DNA of 64,000 bases, from contig WNNJ02001415.1 of NCBI GenBank assembly GCA_012934845.2, forward strand, positions 124,001 through 188,000, written 5' to 3'. The notes under the pieces are model-generated. The model had not been told where the DNA came from. It did no database searches and saw nothing but the letters and a program-made list of their open reading frames with translations. This stretch comes from Pomphorhynchus laevis (Eukaryota > Acanthocephala > Palaeacanthocephala > Echinorhynchida > Pomphorhynchidae). A program made the translations under genes and the position numbers. Shown here piece by piece: positions 22,131-34,552 of this stretch; positions within the stretch are counted from its first letter, which is position 1, and each line of letters starts with the position of its first letter.

Positions 22131-22179
22131 TTTAGTTCTTTCACAAATACGGAAAAGCCGCTTTCCCCATGGCATCCTC

Positions 22180-25100
22180 CATCCGTAATTTCTTTTTGAA
22201 TTCGTTGATATTGCTACTGCACACTGTTGACTATCCAAGCCTATTCCACAGAGATACAACTCGCCAATCAAATTGGACAGCTCGTGATTTTCTTATCCTT
22301 TCACGTCGCATGGTTAAACCATGGGCTCGGATGATATTGGATGAGGGCAAATGAAGGCAATCTCGAAGTGGATGATCCAAATCATTAAGAATTTGCCAGA
22401 CCATACTCATATCGATGTACCGGCGGGTCCACGTGACAGTCTCAAGTCTAAGTGCTTTTAATCGATCAGGGTACGACAAAAATTTCAGTTGCGGTGCTTT
22501 CTTGGTAGCTCTATGAAGTACCCTTTCTGAACTAATATGTTCTTTTGAATTTTGGGGATACACACACGGCGCAGCATATAGAAGATGGCTCAACACATGA
22601 ACAAAGATTAGCGGACGTAGCGCAAATTGATTGAGTGCAATGAAAGTGCGTCGAAGTAGACCGATTATTCTTAAAGCATTTGAATAAGCATGTTCAGTAT
22701 GTGTGACGGTACTCAAGTCACTGTTTATCCACACTCCCAAGTCCTTATATTTGTTCACTCGTTCTATATCACTGCTTTGAAAGCTATAATTAGCTAAATA
22801 TTGAGCATTTCCGCCACAAACACGTTAATGTTTGCATTTTGATATATTTACAATCAACCTATTGAGCAGGGCCTAATTTTCGACTTCATCGATATCCCGT
22901 TGCAGTTTAATTATATCATTGGGTGAACGAATTGCCCGCCAGATTTTCAAATCGTCTGAATATAAAAGCATCCAAGAATCAATAAATTCCGGGAGATCGT
23001 GGATGTAGACACTAAATAACAATGGACCCAATACTGAACCTTAAGGCACCCCTTATTACATGGTCGCGAAGAAGAGTAAAAATTATCTACATGCACACAA
23101 TAACTACGATTGCTTAAAAACGATTCAATCCATCTAACAAGCAAAAATGGAATGCCACTTTTCTCTAGTTTATTTAGGAGGAATCTATGGTCTACTCTGT
23201 CAAATGCCTTAGAGAAATCGAAGAATATGATGTCAGTAGCAATGGATACGGCTTTATTAGCTGACCAATCAAGATGGGATGTGAGTAGATTAGTAACTGT
23301 CGAATAACCCTTACGGAAACCATGTTGCTCAGAAGCTATTACATTATTTTCACTATAAAACTTGACCATATAACCATGCATAATTCGCTCTAACATTCTA
23401 CAACATAAGCAGGTAATACTTACTGTTCTGTAATTGTCTACTGAAGATCTATCACCATTTTTGAAGATGGGGTGAATGATCAATTGTTTACATTCTTTTG
23501 GAAGAGTCGTATCAATAATAGATTGTCGAAATATGGTACAAAGTGGTGTATATATTGAGCCTGCTATTCGATTAAGATATATCGAAGGTAACAAATCAGC
23601 ACCTTTAGAGTTTGTCTCTTTCAGACGATGCAATTCAGCTAAAACTTTCTCAGGAGTTATCAAATTAGCTATGTCTAAACTAGGATATGAAACACTAGCA
23701 CCTCTTATCGTTTCTTTGTTCTGGATAGGTTCAGAATACTCGTTTGTAGTCTCCATTTCCAAGTAAAAATGCCTTGAGAACATCTCAGCAAGGTCGTTTT
23801 CAATAACGCTATGAAAATATTGGCCAATTGTTTTATTAGCGTTCCTACTACTATTCACATATAGAAAGAGAGCTTTGGGATCATGTCTACAACTATGAGC
23901 TAGACCATTTTCAAATAAATAGCGCTTATGTCGTTTTAAAGAATTGAAGAAATTTCTCGCCTGCTTATAAACACCATATTCACAAAACCCACCCTTAAAA
24001 GCATTTGAAACTGGAGTCACGAGCCTTCATCGCAGCAGCCAGTTTATTATCAAACCAATGAGCGCTTTTCTGACTAGTCTTAGACTTCAGAGGTGATAAG
24101 TTTACCATTAGAGAATAAAGCGTCACGCGAAAATGATTCCAAGCCTCGTCAACTCCAACAAAAGCCGGATCAGGCCAACTTACTCTATGCAGCTTTGGAT
24201 GTAATAACATCATAGTTCGCCCGAAAGACATTAATCTGACGTTTGTACCGAGCATGATGAAACACCCTCATTTGTATATTTAGCAAAACTTTAACTACAC
24301 AGTGATCAGACAAACCAACAGGAGAATCATATTGGATACTACTGATTAATTGACTGTTTGTCGATAGGCAAAGATCAAGAAGGGAAGAACTACAACTTGA
24401 AAAGCGAGTATGTACATCAACAAATTGAGCAAGACCACAATAAGTAAAACACTCCATAAGGTCACAAGATTCACTATCACAAGTAGGAAGAACCGTATTC
24501 GAAGTCCATTCAACATCTGGCATATTCAGATCCCCAATTATCACAGTATCACAATCTCCTCGCGTATACAACTCTATCTCTTCAATGAGCTTCTTAGATA
24601 TTGCCTTAGGAGCACGATACACAAGACCCATCGGATACATCACAATTAAGCCAAGATTCTGTAATACCAACTATAATTGGATTAACAGACTCGATCCTAA
24701 ACTTTAGCTCATCGACTTTCTGTAACAAGCTCCGAACATTACAATAAAATATACTATGACTTTTATTCACACCAGTGCGAGTAGTAATATTATCTCTAGC
24801 AATCTGACACACTTCAGATCTTAAATCAGCTAGGCACTTATATGCTATAAGACCTTGCCAAAACCCTCCACATTCACGAGACGTGATACATCTAGTGGGG
24901 ACCAACTGATTCGAATGCGTCGCCTCACTACTTGAAAATTTTGCACACATAGATTGCTCTCACCAAGTGCAACACGAGATGCGAGTTCTTTCTTAGCTTG
25001 AGACAATTTCTCCCTTTGAAGAGCGTCAAGATCTTTCAAGAGATTAACATGGAATCCCTTTAAACGATATAAATTTCGAAGAATTAACTCAGCATGCGAC

Positions 25101-25720
25101 TGCTCTCTAAATACGGCCTTGAGTAAACGCGGCCTATTACTAAGTGTATCACGCTTACCCAGTCGAAATAATGCAACGAGTTTAACACGTTTGACAATAT
25201 CCACATTGCAAGAACCAAGTACCTCAGTCAATATAAATCTCACACTCTGGACGTCCTCGTTAAGACGTACTTGTGCGTTCTCAAATAAAGATTATCTTAC
25301 ATTGGCCAGAATAACAGATCTACATCGATCAGCGGTGTGTTTCCTATTATTACCAATTTGCAATTCGAGACCGTCACGTGACACTGCGGATGGTGTATGT
25401 TTACTTATCGTCGACGCTTGTTCCTTCTTTTTGACAGTCCCATTGTCAGACATATGACCATGATTCAAAACCTGACAATATGTATGTTCATCATTAGTAA
25501 CATCAGATAAATGCACTGGAACATCCATGGCTACAGTCTCACCCTCTACAGTTAAATCTATATTCATTGGATTATTTGCAAGACTTGAGGAGGGATATTG
25601 AGTTAAGACTTGATGAGGGATATATAGAGTTAGAATGGCTTCCATCACTATGACTGAAATTTTCTTATTATTGTTGTTCCCTAAATAGCTGCTTCCAAGC
25701 ACTTTATACCACAATCAGTG
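22180..25720 (-). mobile_element. LINE family G (CR1-like), nearly complete but broken copy
   Basis: Reading the minus strand: ORF1 remains at 25714-24845 (ending in a basic VVRRRIRISWSPLDVSRLVN), a conserved ORF1 core with RVKLVALFRLGKRDTLSNRPRLLKAVFREQ, then the endonuclease (VDELKFRIESVNPIIVGITESW, VIIGDLNMPDVEW, SPVGLSDHCVVKVL; 24950-24185). The RT (24020-22947) shows KQLIIHPIFKNGDRSSVDNY, QHGFRKGYSTVTNLL and FFDFSKAFDRVDHR. The C-terminus (22758-22231) shows RIIGLLRRTFIALNQ and SRAVQFDWRVVSLWNRL. The family is shared with 45.3-47.4 kb and 48.5-52.8 kb. Frameshifts between blocks and a break near the PQGSVLSP motif make it inactive. Confidence 0.85.
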
Positions 25721-25815
25721 ACACTAACATTTTTGTTCACGAGATATACTATTCATTCAACGTTCATTCATTTATTAAGAGAAAACATTTCGGAGCATTG
25801 ACATGAAAACCATAA

Positions 25816-25932
25816 TAATTTTTCATAGAAAATTTGCTTTATTTCTTCGGATAGTTTGTGAAACCATATTTATTATGTACCGGTTGTTCGTTAAATAGAG
25901 TTCATTGGAATTGTATCTCATATGAAAATAAA
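25816..25932 (+). repeat. Copy of the 21968-22085 repeat
   Basis: About 117 bp (TTTCATAGAAAATTTGCTTT and onward, ending CTCATATGAAAATAA) matching 21968-22085 in the same orientation. The two copies bracket the LINE G at 22.2-25.7 kb. Each may be the 3' end of a further LINE, since the minus strand reads as a degenerate LINE C-terminus (MRNN-NEL, N-R, YGLTNY-like), but this is weak. Confidence 0.55.
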
Positions 25933-25989
25933 TAATATACAAATAACGGAGTTTAAACATTCTTGATTATAACTAACTAATTGACATCT

Positions 25990-28900
25990 TATTATGGCAA
26001 AGAGAAAGCTAACTAAAAATATCGGCTAGCAACTCATGTCCGTCAAGGAAACTTACATCGAAAAGCAAATTGGATGCGACGACAAGAACTGCAATGTTTG
26101 GACTCATATTGCCATTCATTTCACTGACGAGGACAACGTTTCAGGACGGAATTTCCTCTTCGGCTTCTGTTGTTCTGCCCTCGTAAATAAGCTAATGAAG
26201 CATGAACACTCAAACGGTGGAGACGTTCTGGAGGCCAACAAAACAGAGTTGTGCTCAATAAATATACTTAATGGTGTCTCTTAGTCGACTCAGACCGCTG
26301 TTATACATAGACCATCAACAAACGACAAAATATCCTCCAAGCTATCGTCGTCATCCGTTTACTTACTAACTCCTTCGCCATCTATTAATCCCGTTCTTAA
26401 AACTTCTCTCTCAAACACACATTCCTCCTTTAACTACGGATAAAACTTCCCTTAATATTCATTTTCCTAACAATGCAAACAGTAAAGGCCTTCATCTCGT
26501 ACCTCATTTTTCCTATTCATCCCCACATCTAAATACATCTCATACCGCTTTCTTCTCTTTACATACTCCTTACTCTACCTCCACCATATCACTTCTCAAT
26601 AATTTACATCCTTCAAAAGCATCTCCAGTAACATCTCCCTTCAACCGATTCAACAATCCACTCCTGTCACACATGCTCCAACCGGATCACCTCTCAATAA
26701 TTTACATCCTTCCGTCAAAATCATCTCCAGTAACATCTCCGATCAACCGATTCAACACTCCACTCCTGTCACACATGCTCCAAACTATCTTAAATCTTCA
26801 CTTAGCACCCTGTTATTTCCACGTTTATCTGCTCTTCTGCCTCTAATCCTAACATATTTGTCCATCCACCTCTTCCACGTAATCGTTTTCCTTCGCGCGA
26901 TCGATGCATTATCATATCAAACTTAAAGCTTCCCGAATCTGCTTCTCCTCAATGTCGCCTCGATGATGATGTATCTGCTTAAAGGTATATTCTCTCAACC
27001 ATTCTTCCTGATGATAATCCATCCCTTTTCAATAATATCGCTCCTGTATCTTTTATCCGTTTAAACAAATCCATTAAATCCAATCATCTCAGCCCTCCAC
27101 TCCATAAAATTCGTTTTCCGACATAGTTCATATGTATCTTTGGTACTCTCCCAACGTTTTAAACTTCTTACCACTTCGTCTACTTGTCGTATCTTTCCTG
27201 ACCGCTCTCCTTTTGATATTGCCCAGCTCAATTTAGCTAGCATTGAGAAACATCGACGTGAAACAAACGGCGAGGCATCCTTATCAATACGTCAAATCAA
27301 CGGAAATTATCACCAACACTCGCTCCATTCTTCATAAAGCTGATATGCTCCTTGATATATTCGATCAATTATCTATCGAGATTCTATGCATTACCGAATC
27401 CTGGCACTAATTCCGACAATCTTGCTATTCGTCATCTACGTCGCTCCGGTTGCTCTCTAGTTGAATCAGCTTGTCCAACTGCCTCTCATACATCTACTGC
27501 TTCTATTCATGGATGTATTGTTGCAATTGCTGGTCATCCAATGTCTCTACGTAAAATCAACGTTAACATTCGTTACACTTCATTCAAATTACTCATATGC
27601 AGATTATCAGCTTCTTTCCCTCTGGAACTTGTGATTGTATACCGTCCAGGTTCATTTGCCTCATCACGTATGTTCTTTAACGACCTTGCAGATCTTATGG
27701 ATTACCCCATCACGTATGTTATTTAACGACCTTGCAGATCTTATGTCTCACTGTTCATTGTCTTATACTCCTTCATTTGTTCTCGGTGACTTTAACATTC
27801 TTCTTTATCGCCCAGCTGACTCTGACTCTATCACTTTAGCTAATCTTATTTCTGATTTTATCTATAAATTACTTTCAACAAGCCCAATTCATATTCTCGG
27901 CGGTGCTCTCGACATCATTGATGTTCCTAACTGTTTCAATGGCTATACCTCCTTGTCAATTACTGATCCTGGTTTGTCCGATCATTTCCTTGTCACTCTC
28001 ACTATTACTCGTCCCCATCCTCCTTTTCCGCCTCCACCATTATCTACCACAAGTCAACCCTGGAAACTTCTCGATATACCTATTCTCTGAACAGCCTTAC
28101 TCAATTCTTCACTATTTTCACTTCCTCTTAACTATCTCTCTCCCGATGATCTCTGCATTCTGTTTGATTCTGAACTTGCGTCGATCCTCAATAACCTTCT
28201 GACTAGTCGACTCCGACGTTCTCAGCGCTTGCGACCTGCTCCCTGGTTTGATTCTGACTGTAGTCTTTCTGAGCGTCGACTCCGTCACTCTTTTCGTGTG
28301 TATAATCGTTTTCTTAAACGTTCTCCCAACTCACTCCATCCAAATCTCCGTGATTCCTACTTTTCTCTACGCCGTTCACATTTCATTCTTATACGTACTA
28401 AAAGTACTATCTTTTGCCGAAATCAACTCGAGTCATCTTCCAACTCTAAATCTCATTGAAAAATCTTAAACTCAATTCTTTCACGATCATCTAACCCTTG
28501 CAACATGAATCCTGGTGAATTTTCCACTTATCTGCAATCTAAGCTATCTAATTTAATTTCCGTTCTACCCATATGCCCTTTGTATCCTGTCATCTCTTTA
28601 AATACTTCCCTCCCTGAGCTATTCCACCTTCTTCCCGTTTCGTCTGACGAAGTTTCCTCGGTTCTTATGTCATTAACTAATAAAACCTATCCTTCTGGCC
28701 CAAATCCTACCCACTTGTTTAAAAAAAATCTGCACATATATCTCACCCTTACTAAACGCTTTGTTCAACTTGTCTATCATCAACCGCACATTCCCTTCCA
28801 ACTGGAAATGCGCCAGTGTTCGCCCTCTCCACAAAAAGCAATCTATCGACCCTTCACTACCATATTTGTACCGCCCTATCTTACTTCTCCCAACCCATTC

Positions 28901-29195
28901 TCAACTCATTGAGCGTCTTGTTCTCAAGCATTTTAATGCATATCTATTTTCCTCCAGCTTGTTCCCTACCTTCCAAGCTGCTTTTCGCTCTAATCACTAC
29001 TGAAATTGTCTGTCTTAAAGTATATAATGACTTACTCATTTCGCGCAATCAAAAATTATGTAGTGTCATAGTTTCTCTTGATCTATCATCTGCTTTCAAC
29101 ATAGTCGATCACTCAATTCTTCTCCATCGTCTTCTTCGTGATTATGGCTTCTATTTACACACTGTGGCTTGGCTTTCTTCATATCTTATATCGTT
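25990..29195 (+). mobile_element. LINE family B, main copy, left part (ORF1, endonuclease, first RT half)
   Basis: ORF1 starts around 25994-26036 with a zinc-finger-like segment (IGCDDKNCNVWTHIAIHF, FGFCCSAL; 26036-26284), followed by a serine/proline-rich decayed middle and VLSQRFKLLTTSSTCRIFPD (27140-27337). The endonuclease follows in pieces: ITESWH-like sequence, FVLGDFNILLYRPADSDS (27635-28090) and ALDIIDVPNCFNGYTSLSIT. Next come APWFDSDCSLSERRLRHSFR (28229-28459) and the RT start (28505-29214) with SSDEVSSVLMSLTNKTYPSG and VSLDLSSAFNIVDHSILLHR. The RT is cut at about 29195 by a LINE C and resumes at about 34553. Several frameshifts and two small tandem duplications (periods about 99 bp at 26592 and 46 bp at 27663) show it is old. 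Confidence 0.8.
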
Positions 29196-29220
29196 GAAAA
29201 AAGTATATCGTTAAAAAAAT

Positions 29221-29990
29221 ATCGTTAAAAAAAGTATTGATTAATAAAGTTCTTACATTTGAGATAAAATAACATACAATTCACTCTAAAGACGCCAACT
29301 TTCAAAACAAGGATCAGGAGATTAATAATAATATATTAATTCACATCGACTATACAACTACTACTTGCAAGCTACTACTTACAATACACAACTACTTACA
29401 AGCAATCCCCACGAACACACAAGCTTAAACACACAATTATTCGATTACAACGAGCGAAGCGAGTTGACACAACAATCGATGGCAAGAACAAAGAAGACAG
29501 AAACGAAAAAATGCTTAGCAAGTCAGCAGATTAACGGTACTCGCAATCAGACTACCAAAATTAGCAATAACGATAGCAATAACGATACTTCATATCGTTA
29601 AAAAAAGTATTGATTAATAAAGTTCTTACATTTGAGATAAAATAACATACAATTCACTCTAAAGACGCCAACTTTCAAAACAAGGATCAGGAGATTAATA
29701 ATAATATATTAATTCACATCGACTATACAACTACTACTTACAAGCTACTACTTACAAAATTAGCAATAATTAGCAATAACGATACTTCATATCGTTAAAA
29801 AAAGTATTGATTAATAAAGTTCTTACATTTGAGATAAAATAACATACAATTCACTCTAAAGACGCCAACTTTCAAAACAAGGATCAGGAGATTAATAATA
29901 ATATATTAATTCACATCGACTATACAACTACTACTTACAATACGCAACTACTTACAAGCAATCCCCAACGAACACACAAGCTTAAACACA
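29221..29990 (+). repeat. Three head-to-tail copies of the LINE C1 5' end
   Basis: The word ATCGTTAAAAAAAGTATTGA begins at 29221, 29593 and 29791. The first copy runs through the 5' UTR, the ORF1 start codon and about 24 ORF1 codons up to 29561; the second is a shorter 198-bp unit; the third continues into the complete ORF1. The units share TTCTTACATTTGAGATAAAA and TCGACTATACAACTACTACT. Tandem 5' units act as promoters in some LINEs of other animals; whether these do is unknown. Confidence 0.85.
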
Positions 29991-30035
29991 CAATTATTCG
30001 ATTACAACGAGCGAAGCGAGTTGACACAACAATCG

Positions 30036-31532
30036 ATGGCAAGAACAAAGAAGACAGAAACGAAAAAATGCTTAGCAAGTCAGCAGATTAACGGTACTCG
30101 CAATCAGACTGTACCAAAATTAGCAAGCCCCTCCTCTGGGTATCAGCAACACGAGGTCTCTTGCAGCAGATCTGGATGCGACATATGGACAGCTGTCAAC
30201 GTTCCATCCTGTCTGACGAAATCGCTACTGTCTAGGGATTTTGTTTGTGGGTTCTGTGCCTCCGAATTGCTCTCCTTGTTGTTCAAGGGCCATTGTGACG
30301 AGCAAGTATCAATAAATGCTTTAAAGAGGAACGCAGATTCAAACAGTCACAACGATGGGGAAGATCATAGTATTAACGAACCAGAACGGAGTTCAGAAGC
30401 GTTCAGAAAGTCAAGCAGCTCGTCGTCAGGGATTGATGATGTTTCGGCCACTCCAAAATTATCTGAGATAGGAACCAATAATGCTATTCATGTACTCAAT
30501 CATTCTCTCACGCAGCAGTCGAAGTTAGAAATGAGCGATCGTTCAATCATACCCTTCAATAACAATTCAACTCAATGCTTCGTTAGGGATGCATTGCATG
30601 AGACTAATGTGATGGATTACTCCTTCAAACAACTTCCTGTCTTGGATTCTATTGTTCATCCCCATATATTGGACTCGAGCAGCGTCGGTCTTGATGTAGA
30701 TAACAAATGTTCCGCCCTCAAGCATGCAAATGTTGATTTGTCAACTCCTGTTAACACTTCCTCGGGCAGTGATTGTTCTCAAAACTGTCCTCTAGGTAGC
30801 GATTGTAGTGAGCGTCCTTGTGCTTACCCGCAGCAACTGCATCCCCGCTGCAGTTTATGTGTTGCTCCTCTAGTAGCCCCGTTAATTGAGAGCGTTAAGG
30901 ATCTTGCAAAGGCTAGTCAGATTATAGTTAGGCCTATAGATAATCTACGACAAATAGTTAGCCTTCCAAATAATAAACAACATGCAGTGATTCCTCCAAA
31001 TCATCGACGGCCATCGATTGCCCCTGAGACTCATTCTTCATTAGTTCCGTCTGCTAGCCCTAAACAATTTAGCTCTAGACAATTTAACTCCAGAAGAGAG
31101 TTAAACGTTATCGTGAGCGGTGTTGAAGAATCTCTCAGTAACAATCCCCAAAGTAGACTGGATGACGATATTGTGCATCTTCGCGCAGTGTTTTCTAAGA
31201 TTTTTCTCCAGAGCGATGTGGATGTTGCGAAGTGTCTTAAAGTTCGAAGAGTTTTTCGTCTAGGCAAGAAACTTTCAGATAGACCTAGACTTTTAAAAGT
31301 TGTTCTAGACTCAAAAGATCATGTTGACTTCCTACTCAAGCATGCATTTAGATTATCGCGCTCTGATTTTCATTTACTCCGTGATTTATCTCCTGCAGAT
31401 CGTTTGAGAAGACACGAGGCTTTCAACGAGCTGCATCGACGGCTGGAAAGTGGTGAGTGCAACCTATGTGTCCGGAATTTTCGGGTGGTCAAGTGGCGTC
31501 CGACTGTCCGGTGGCATCCCTTACTTCTGTAG
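30036..31532 (+). CDS. LINE C1 ORF1: zinc-finger and RNA-binding protein, 498 residues
   Basis: The protein starts MARTKKTETKKCLASQQ, has a small zinc-binding segment near 35-80 (EVSCSRSGCDIWTAV, FVCGFCASELL) resembling a degenerate PHD finger, a long serine-rich middle, a second cysteine group (YPQQLHPRCSLC), and a conserved C-terminal RNA-binding region (LNVIVSGVEESLSNNPQSRL, KVRRVFRLGKKLSDRPRLLK, RDLSPADRLRRHEAFNELHR, NFRVVKWRPTVRW). The C-terminal region matches ORF1 of the copy at 53480 and is typical of CR1-group ORF1 proteins that bind the LINE RNA. The frame is also open to the TTG at 30021, but the ATG at 30036 matches the upstream duplicate and is preferred. The frame is uninterrupted. 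Confidence 0.85.
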   Translation: MARTKKTETKKCLASQQINGTRNQTVPKLASPSSGYQQHEVSCSRSGCDIWTAVNVPSCLTKSLLSRDFVCGFCASELLSLLFKGHCDEQVSINALKRNADSNSHNDGEDHSINEPERSSEAFRKSSSSSSGIDDVSATPKLSEIGTNNAIHVLNHSLTQQSKLEMSDRSIIPFNNNSTQCFVRDALHETNVMDYSFKQLPVLDSIVHPHILDSSSVGLDVDNKCSALKHANVDLSTPVNTSSGSDCSQNCPLGSDCSERPCAYPQQLHPRCSLCVAPLVAPLIESVKDLAKASQIIVRPIDNLRQIVSLPNNKQHAVIPPNHRRPSIAPETHSSLVPSASPKQFSSRQFNSRRELNVIVSGVEESLSNNPQSRLDDDIVHLRAVFSKIFLQSDVDVAKCLKVRRVFRLGKKLSDRPRLLKVVLDSKDHVDFLLKHAFRLSRSDFHLLRDLSPADRLRRHEAFNELHRRLESGECNLCVRNFRVVKWRPTVRWHPLLL

Positions 31533-34443
31533 AGTCAGACCTCTTTAGTAGTGATGGTTCGTGTGTAGGAAAACTAGTAGACTTCGATAGTGTCACCGAG
31601 CGTGTCAAATTTTCCCATTATACGAACATTTTTGTCGGTTATTCAAATGTTCGTAGTCTCCTGGCTCAGTTCTCGGAAATTAAATTCATAGTTGCTTCGA
31701 AACGTTTTGATGTATTTTGTATAACCGAAACATGGCTACATTCTGACATTTCGGATGACTGTGTTGCCATCCCTAACTATTTTCTAATACGTTCGGATCG
31801 CTCATGTGGTAAACGTGGAGGTGGGGTAGCCGCCTATGTGCGAAATAGTCTCCTGGTATCGAATATCTCGGCTTTTCGCGACGATATTGGTTATTCCTTT
31901 GAAGGTCTTGCTTTTACACTGGGAAATGGTCAACGATCCCGATTCTGCGTCCTTTACCGTTCTCCGTCCTATGAATTAAGATTTGACTCTCTTAAATCAC
32001 ATTTGCTGAGTTTATCTTCGTATCCTCTGATTTTGCTCCTGGGTGACTTCAATATCCCCCAAATAGACTGGAAAAATAGTCATTCACGACCAATTCACGG
32101 AATTGGGAAAGTACTGAGTGACTTTCTGTTACTTGAGATGCTACTAGTTCAACATATTAAAGAACCTACTTGTGTGACAGGGACGCCTTCTATACTCGAT
32201 TTGGTCTTTACTAAGTGTTTGGGTGACGTTTCAGGTGTTCGTTATGACGCACCAATTGGCAATAGCGATCACTGTGTACTCTCTATGCGGCTGTCGCTGT
32301 TCAACAGAGCCTCACAAAACTCTAATTTTAAAAAACGTTGTTGGATAGGTGTTGATGCTAGTCAACTAGCTGCAAGCTTCCCAAAAGGTATCTGTGATAG
32401 TCTTCGTATCCACTTCGGTTTGGAGGTTCCTGTAGTCTTTGATCTGCTCCATGATGAATTGATGCGAATTTCTGATATCTTTGCTCCGCTACGTGCCTGC
32501 AAGTTCAAGCATGGACATCCTCCTTGGTTCGACAGAGAGCTTCTTGATGCTATAAGATCCCGCAACAAATTGTGGCGCGAATTTAGGCGTTCTTCTGCTT
32601 CAAAACGTGCCTACATCGACTCTCGGAACTTATGCAATCGGCTAAAATTTCAGAAACGCTATTCGTACGAAGATAGTATCGCCAGGGATGCATCTTTGAA
32701 TCCTAGGAGGTTTTGGTCTTATGTAAGAAACAACAGAACACTTGTCGCCACAATTAGCTCAATCCAAACGCCAACTGAAACTTTGACCGATCCGTCTCTA
32801 ATCGCCCAACATTTAGCTGATGGCTTCTTGGTACAGGCTTTGACCTCTAACAAACTGCATGACTTTAGTTGGAAGTATGTTCCGGTTGCTCATCGGTGTT
32901 GTGTTCGTCCACTCAGAGTGGATGAGGTGTTGAACGAGGTTATGAAGCTCGATTCGTTTACATCTCCGGGACCAGACAATATTGCCCCCTTCCTCGTCAA
33001 ATCCCTAGCGAACGAACTGATCAATGATTTAACTATGTTCTTCAGATACAGCTTAGATACATCTTGGATTCCTGACAGTTGGAAGTGTGCAATTGTGGTG
33101 CCTATTCCCAAAAAGCATCCTGCTAGCTTTTGCGCGGACTTTCGGCCCATTAGCTTAACTAGCGTATTCTGCAAACTTTTAGAAAGAATCATTGCTAGTA
33201 GAATCAGGGATCATTTGGATCGTAATCACATATTGGTTGAATCTCAACATGGTTTCAGGATCGGACGTTCATGCCTTACTAACCTACTAACTGCGCGTGA
33301 AAAATGGGCTGATGCTCTGGGGGCTGGGTTTCAGGTTCATACAGTATTCCTTGATTTTTCGAAAGCTTTTGATAGGGTACCACACGACGGCATAGTGTCT
33401 TTACTGTATCACTATGGACTTCATTCATATATTTGTGAGTGGGTCAGGGAATTTCTATCGAATAGGTCTTTCCGAGTTTGTGTGGGGGGGGCGTGTTTTC
33501 TTATTCGGTAAATATTAATTCTGGCGTACCGCAGGGATCAGTCCTTGGCCCACTGCTCTTTATAATCTTCATTAATGATCTGCTACTCCGCTTATCATGC
33601 TCTCATCTAGCGTTTGCAGACGATCTAAAGATTTGGTCGATCATTAGAAGTCCTGCTGATCGAGTATCGTTACAAAATGATCTAAACTCCCTGATCAAGT
33701 GGTGCGATTCTACCGGACTACGGTTGAATGTTGATAAATGTGTCCTCATGCAACTAGGTCGCCCTATTGAAACTCTAAGGTACTATATTGGAGATATTGT
33801 CTGAAAGGAAGTGTCTCATCTTAAGGATTTAGGGATTATTGTCCATCGATCCTTGAAAATAAAGTTGAACACCGACTTCTGTCTAGGTAAAACTACTAGG
33901 GCGTTATATTGTATTAAAAATGCATTCCTCAGGTTAAGCTGTCATATGTTCAAGAGGTTATTCATCTCCATCGTCAGGCCACACTTGGAGTACTGCATTT
34001 AGGCTTGTTTCCCTGTCACTAAGCAAGAACTATTAGAACTGGAGTCTATTCTTAGGTGCGGATCGAGGCTCTGTATTGGCTTAAGTGGTATTGACTATTA
34101 TGTACGTCTAAGTCGTATTGGGATGTTGTGGGTACGTTAGAGGTTCATATCCTTGGAAATGCTATGTCTATGGCATATGTCGAATGATGTGGTAGGTTAT
34201 CCCACCGATGTAATCACTAGGCGGGTAGATCAGTTGCGGGGACATAGCAGAGTCTTGTATAAATTTAGATTTGGCAGATTACCAAAAGTGTATAGACTCT
34301 CAAGGAGAGGAATTAACATGTGGAATTCGTTGCCTGAGGAAGTCGTTGCAGCCCCCAGTTTGAGAACGTTTAAATCACGATGCTACAAATGGATACATGA
34401 ACAATGCCGCCATTCAACACTACCACTGGAATACCCTAATTAG
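31466..34443 (+). pseudogene. LINE C1 ORF2: endonuclease-reverse transcriptase, frameshifted
   Basis: The block 31466-33511 encodes the endonuclease (YSNVRSLLAQFSEIKFIVAS, CITETWLHSDIS, LLLGDFNIPQIDW, GNSDHCVLSM) and the first RT half (WKCAIVVPIPKKHPASFCAD, ESQHGFRIGRSCLTNLLTAR, FLDFSKAFDRVPHD). After a run of eight G at 33484-33491 the frame shifts and continues at 33478-33804 with GVPQGSVLGPLLFIIFINDL and LAFADDLKIW. The C-terminal part (33811-34443) is split by stops: HRSLKIKLNTDFCLGKTTRA, then YRLSRRGINMWNSLPEEVVA. The first ATG (31466) lies inside ORF1, in another frame. All catalytic motifs are still recognisable. Confidence 0.85.
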
Positions 34444-34552
34444 CTACGTTGACTGACCATTTGCTTTTGTTTTATTTTTTTTGGACTCTGCCTGAATAGC
34501 CTTTTGGCTTTGGTATATATTGGAATAAACCGTACTTTTCGCGTTTGTTCTA

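Larger units (their letters stand above)
29196..34552 (+). mobile_element. LINE family C, copy C1, near full length with tandemly repeated 5' end, inserted in LINE B
   Basis: The unit has a repeated 5' region (29221-29990), ORF1 (30036-31532), ORF2 (from about 31466) and a 3' end at about 34552 with the TGCCTGAATAGCC and GGAATAAACC words. LINE B coding sequence stops at its left edge inside the RT and continues at its right edge with GVSQGS-like sequence, so it interrupts LINE B. ORF2 is broken once at a G run (33484-33491) and again by stops toward the C-terminus, so this copy is probably dead, though not old. Confidence 0.85.

Noticed and set aside
24410-24649. Plus-strand frames across 22.2-25.5 kb
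   Set aside because: They lie opposite the LINE G endonuclease and RT on the minus strand and match no family.
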